DNA of 64,000 nt, taken from positions 558,001 to 622,000 of the forward strand of contig CBDBMH010000002.1 in assembly GCA_965207275.1 (NCBI GenBank). Direction: 5' to 3'. This document shows, piece by piece, positions 61,447 to 64,000 of the stretch. The stretch's first letter is position 1; each line of letters starts with the position of its first letter. A model generated the notes under the pieces. That model did not search any database, had not been told where the DNA came from, and saw only the letters and a program-made list of their open reading frames with translations. The translations under genes and the position numbers were made by a program. Source of the DNA: Bin22 sp965207275 (GTDB taxonomy: Bacteria > Chloroflexota > Dehalococcoidia > Lucifugimonadales > UBA3495).

Positions 61447-61998
61447 TCAGCGAAGGCCTTCCATCAGGCGGACGGTCATAACCCCCCGCGCGGGATCAAC
61501 CTGCAGGATGACCTGTGAAATGGCCGGCAGCAGCACTTCGCCGCTGGGGCCGGACACGACGTACACGTCGTTGCTGCCGGTAACGATAATTTCCGTTATC
61601 CGGCCCAGGTCCTCTCCCCCTTCGGTTAAGACCTGCATGTCAATCAATTGATAGTGAAAATATTCCCCGTCCGGCAGGGACGGCGCGCCGTCCCCGGGAG
61701 CCAGCAGGTCTTGACCGGCAAGCGCCCTGGCGGCGGCTGGGTCGTCGATCCCCTCCAGTTTTAGGATCGCCGTATTTCCCGTACCGCGGGAACCGGACTG
61801 AATGCGGATAGACTTACCTTGAAGGAACAGCGCCCCCCCGGGCTCGAACCGGTAGGGCAAATCTGTGTGGACCTGTACCCGGACCTCTCCGCGGAAACCG
61901 TGGGACCCCAGAACCCTGGCTACAACGGGCTGAGGGAGCCTGGAGCCAGGACTGTCTTCCGCAGAACTGTTGTCTGATGGTTCAGAAAAGCTGGGCAA
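61447..61998 (-). CDS. rimM: Ribosome maturation factor RimM
   Basis: 183 residues. Assists 16S rRNA processing and the assembly of the 30S head, binding S19. The N-terminal beta barrel VVARVLGSHGFRGEVRVQVHTDLPYRF and the C-terminal PRC barrel GEYFHYQLIDMQVLTEGGEDLGRITEIIVTGSNDVYVV and EVLLPAISQVILQVD are complete. Start is TTG 61998 with an upstream in-frame stop; no ATG is available. It has an unusually polar N-terminal extension of about 20 residues. Last of the rpsP-khpA-rimM block; trmD and rplS, usually next, are absent. Confidence 0.93.
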   Translation of the reverse strand: MPSFSEPSDNSSAEDSPGSRLPQPVVARVLGSHGFRGEVRVQVHTDLPYRFEPGGALFLQGKSIRIQSGSRGTGNTAILKLEGIDDPAAARALAGQDLLAPGDGAPSLPDGEYFHYQLIDMQVLTEGGEDLGRITEIIVTGSNDVYVVSGPSGEVLLPAISQVILQVDPARGVMTVRLMEGLR

Positions 61999-62075
61999 TT
62001 GCTTTAGGGGAAAGAAGGACTACACCTTCACATTAGAAGGATGAAGAAGAATGCTATGGATAAAGCCGGTTGAAT

Positions 62076-62303
62076 CTAAACAATCTCCAGGAGCGCCCGG
62101 GTGCCTTGCTTGATTGCCGCCACGCGAACCAGGACTCGCATCGCCTGGGCGACCCTTCCCTGTCTTCCGATTACTTTACCTTTGTCCTCGGGGGCTACTT
62201 CAAGACGGAGTATAACCTGGCCTTCTTCGATAGTTTCAGTAACTTTTACCGCTTCCGGATTAGTGGCAAGAGACCGAGCAATGTATTCTACCAAATCTTT
62301 CAT
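62076..62303 (-). CDS. khpA: KH-domain RNA-binding protein
   Basis: 75 residues. The single KH domain has GKVIGRQGRVAQAMRVLVR with the GxxG loop IGRQG. KhpA binds RNA with KhpB in many bacteria. Its ATG overlaps the rpsP stop (ATGA). Acts within the S16 operon. Confidence 0.95.
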   Translation of the reverse strand: MKDLVEYIARSLATNPEAVKVTETIEEGQVILRLEVAPEDKGKVIGRQGRVAQAMRVLVRVAAIKQGTRALLEIV

Positions 62304-62593
62304 TCAATTTGCTCTTCAACCGTTACCGGCTCTTCCTGAGGAGAGCGCAGTTTTTCGTAAATGCCGTCCCTGTCAAGGATTCGCTTAACCGCATCTGAAG
62401 GTTGCGCGCCCTGATTCAGCCAGGCTATGGCACGATCCTCTTTCAGTACCACGGCAGGAGGGTCAACCATCGGATTATACTGACCGATCCACTCAACGTA
62501 AGCCCCGTCCCTGGGAGCGGCGGAATCCGCAACTACAATCCTGTAAGATGGGCTTCCCTTTTTTCCTACACGCCTCAACCGAATACGCAGCAT
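62300..62593 (-). CDS. rpsP: 30S ribosomal protein S16
   Basis: 97 residues: LRIRLRRVGKKGSPSYRIVVADSAAPRDGAYVEWIGQYNPM, and a C-terminal acidic tail after the usual LSDGAQPSDAVKRIL-type text. S16 is needed for 30S 5'-domain assembly. ATG 62593 has GGAG 4 nt upstream. ffh, often upstream, is not in the window. Confidence 0.97.
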   Translation of the reverse strand: MLRIRLRRVGKKGSPSYRIVVADSAAPRDGAYVEWIGQYNPMVDPPAVVLKEDRAIAWLNQGAQPSDAVKRILDRDGIYEKLRSPQEEPVTVEEQIE

Positions 62594-62642
62594 AAATACT
62601 CCAGACCAACGATTTGCAGCTTGCCCTTGATTTTGCCACGTA

Positions 62643-62671
62643 ATTCTAAGAGGCGCTAAACCTGTTGTCAA
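62643..62671 (-). promoter_or_regulatory. Sigma70 promoter of the rpsP operon
   Basis: Minus strand TTGACA (62666-62671), 17-bp spacer, TAGAAT (62643-62648), about 50 nt before the rpsP ATG. Confidence 0.7.
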
Positions 62672-62858
62672 TTCTGATTACCTCGTTTAGCGAGGTATGA
62701 TCAGCCTACTTACCCAGTACGAGTGACCTGCCTGAAGAGTGCGCAAACTCCTGGATCAGTACGGCTGTGATGAGTTAAGAGGCTCGCCGTAAAGCGAGGG
62801 AAAAAGGGTTCGGGCCCAGCCCATCTGGAGAGGCACCGCCCTGAAGAACACTAGGTCC

Positions 62859-62968
62859 CGGGGGCGATGGTAGACATTGGCCTGGGCCCGACAAACGGTT
62901 TTGGTGATATGTGCCTTTAGGTCAGGCTCACCCCGTCGTGTCCAGACTGATGCCTACCATCGCCCCCG
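62859..62968. repeat. 110-nt hairpin element with 15-bp perfect ends
   Basis: Arms CGGGGGCGATGGTAG (62859-62873) and its exact complement (62954-62968), extending to 18 of 19 paired. Smaller pairings inside: CTGG/CCAG, CGAC/GTCG and GGTGA/TCACC, so the whole folds as a rod with bulges. Confidence 0.7.
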
Positions 62969-62988
62969 CATACTAAACTATGTTCCAT
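62917..62988 (-). CDS. Candidate 23-codon leader peptide
   Basis: ATG 62986-62988 to TAA 62917-62919, encoding MEHSLVCGGDGRHQSGHDG and four more residues. Preceded by the full anti-Shine-Dalgarno complement AGGAGGTGAT (62994-63003); an alternative ATG five nt earlier gives only six codons. It lies over the left arm of the hairpin element. It may be a regulatory peptide or chance. Confidence 0.3.
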   Translation of the reverse strand: MEHSLVCGGDGRHQSGHDGVSLT

Positions 62989-63033
62989 GCCATATCACCT
63001 CCTTTTTCAGATTCCCGCCAAGCGGCTTTCATA

Positions 63034-63062
63034 TTCTTAACATATCGACCAAACCTTGTCAA
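63034..63062 (-). promoter_or_regulatory. Sigma70 promoter of the unidentified minus-strand transcript
   Basis: Minus strand TTGACA (63057-63062), 17-bp spacer, TAAGAA(T) (63034-63039). Transcript start near 63026, just before the Shine-Dalgarno at 62994-63003. Confidence 0.55.
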
Positions 63063-63293
63063 CAAAATAGTTCTATTTGTTCAGCCGGTTCCCATGTCTT
63101 TTCGAAATTGTACCCGTCTTGCCCCTGGTTGATGGTAGTCTCGCCAAGCGTGGCTCCCACGGGCATATTGTTGTGCCAGGCTTGGGGCCGGTGCCATAAT
63201 TGGGCGAAGCAAAAGCCATAGTCCTTCCAGTCGCCCCTGGATGTGCCAAATCGGGGCGGCAGCAATCGAACAAGGGAGCCTTTAGAAGTCCTT

Positions 63294-64000
63294 ATGCGTG
63301 TCGTCTTCATGGGCACTCCGGAGTTTGCCGTTCCGGTGCTGGAGAAACTCTGTAATGCCGACGATTGCGAAGTCGTGGCAGTTTACACTCCACCCGACAG
63401 ACCCAGGGGCAGGGGCAGGGGTGTGGAGTTCTCTCCGGTCAAGACCGCGGCCATCAAATTGGGCCTGCCCGTATCGCAGCCCATTTCCTTTCGGCCCACC
63501 GAAGCAAAGGATCAGTTGGACGCCTATCAACCGGACGTGATCGCAGTTGCTGCCTACGGAAGACTTCTTCCGGCCCGGGTGTTGGAAATGCCCGAACATG
63601 GCTGCCTGAATATTCATCCTTCCCTGCTTCCCCGGTACAGGGGGCCTTCTCCCGTTGTAACCGCAATTCTGGACGGGGTATCCGCAACCGGTGTCTCTCT
63701 GATGCTCCTGGATGAGGGCATGGATACTGGCCCGATTATCGCCCAGCGGGAACGCGCCCTCGAGGGCGACGAGAACGCGGGGGGGTTGACTGCCCAACTG
63801 TTCGCAGCCGGGGCGGACTTGCTGGTGGAGACCCTGGGCCCCTGGGCGGCGGGAGATATAAAGGCCGTAGGGCAGGACGATACGGCGGCTACTGTAACCA
63901 GGAAGCTGGAGCGGAATGACGGGCTGGCTGATTGGGGACTGAGCGCGGCGGAACTGGAACGGCGCCAGCGGGCGTTTACTCCCTGGCCTGGCCTTTTCAC
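63294..64000 (+). CDS. fmt: Methionyl-tRNA formyltransferase, 3'-truncated
   Basis: 235 residues to the window edge. Formylates initiator Met-tRNA using 10-formyltetrahydrofolate. N-terminal MRVVFMGTPEFAVPVLEKL, the folate-binding catalytic core CLNIHPSLLPRYRGPSPV (Asn and His) and the Asp in DEGMDTGPIIAQR are all present. The C-terminal OB domain begins and is cut off. ATG 63294 has GGGAG about 15 nt upstream, a weak site. def, usually upstream, is absent. Confidence 0.95.
   Translation, partial: MRVVFMGTPEFAVPVLEKLCNADDCEVVAVYTPPDRPRGRGRGVEFSPVKTAAIKLGLPVSQPISFRPTEAKDQLDAYQPDVIAVAAYGRLLPARVLEMPEHGCLNIHPSLLPRYRGPSPVVTAILDGVSATGVSLMLLDEGMDTGPIIAQRERALEGDENAGGLTAQLFAAGADLLVETLGPWAAGDIKAVGQDDTAATVTRKLERNDGLADWGLSAAELERRQRAFTPWPGLF

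Larger units (their letters stand above)
62594..63293. other. 700-bp region between rpsP and fmt with an unidentified transcript
   Basis: No protein gene over 30 codons is credible. It holds two minus-strand promoters (62643-62671 and 63034-63062), a perfect Shine-Dalgarno with a 23-codon ORF (62917-62988), a 110-nt inverted-repeat element (62859-62968) and a TACCTCG/CGAGGTA hairpin (62679-62697). Confidence 0.6.

Noticed and set aside
62820..62850. Glycine riboswitch fragment
   Set aside because: CTGGAGAGGCACCGCCCTGAAG looks similar to part of the aptamer, but the second half with CTCTCAGGC and GGACAGAG is absent, and the downstream gene does not fit.
62859..62985. tmRNA or SRP RNA on the minus strand
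   Set aside because: GGACACGACGGGG resembles a tmRNA 5' end, but no T-arm or tag frame follows, and the SRP GGAA-tetraloop domain is missing.

Overview
The window is 64 kb of high-GC bacterial chromosome, densely coding on both strands. It carries single-copy housekeeping genes (citrate synthase, coaBC, coaX, uvrB, ruvA, ruvC, a YebC-type gene, rpsP-khpA-rimM, fmt) beside many catabolic and redox enzymes: three luciferase-like flavin monooxygenases, an enolase-superfamily dehydratase, HpcH/HpaI aldolase, PEP mutase-type lyase, zinc alcohol dehydrogenase, aldo/keto reductase, SDR, D-2-hydroxyacid dehydrogenase and a fumarylacetoacetase-like hydratase. This mixture, and the style of the proteins, resembles uncultivated Chloroflexota (SAR202/Dehalococcoidia-like). 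That placement is an inference from gene content: no rRNA, no tRNA and no CRISPR array was found.

Layout. 1-6.1 kb: an AddA-type helicase-nuclease cut by the window edge and split by a one-base frameshift, a PPOX-fold protein, citrate synthase and an alpha/beta hydrolase. 6.1-12.1 kb is an accessory region: a DUF433/DUF5615 toxin-antitoxin-like pair bracketed by short dispersed repeats, then two identical 1228-bp IS630-family elements in inverted orientation that bound a three-gene envelope operon of unknown function and a decayed second DUF433 gene. 12.4-25 kb: flavin monooxygenase, acetyltransferase, coaBC and coaX, a pentapeptide-repeat/TIR fusion protein, a FIST plus periplasmic-binding-fold pair, DUF1989, and a group of small-acid metabolism enzymes. 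25-35 kb: a MITE-like element, DUF429, an Eis-like acetyltransferase, zinc alcohol dehydrogenase followed by a GrdB-family selenoprotein (in-frame UGA with a SECIS-like hairpin), an enolase-superfamily enzyme, a TPP-binding subunit, an ArsM-like methyltransferase and a PIG-L deacetylase. 35-47 kb: a secreted dockerin-like protein, moaE/moaD, leucine dehydrogenase, CDGSH and FmdB small metalloproteins, mazG, S49 peptidase and a pyrimidine-dimer glycosylase. 47.3-48.7 kb is a gene-free stretch full of small palindromes and 10-bp tandem repeats. 48.7-56.2 kb: oxidoreductases, a BNR-repeat protein and an orphan oligopeptide-type binding lipoprotein. 56.9-64 kb: the repair and translation block, ending in a truncated fmt.

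Expression signals are unusually legible. Several sigma70-type promoters with 17-18 bp spacers can be read. Two genes (coaX, mazG) have TATAAT exactly 6 nt before the start codon, which implies leaderless mRNA. Most other genes have good Shine-Dalgarno sites, and many convergent pairs share GC-rich hairpin terminators.

The strongest observations are the selenoprotein at 28865-30064, the IS630-bounded island with its unknown envelope operon, the TIR/pentapeptide protein with an altered active-site position, and an unexplained transcript-like element upstream of rpsP (strong promoter, perfect Shine-Dalgarno, 23-codon ORF, 110-nt hairpin).
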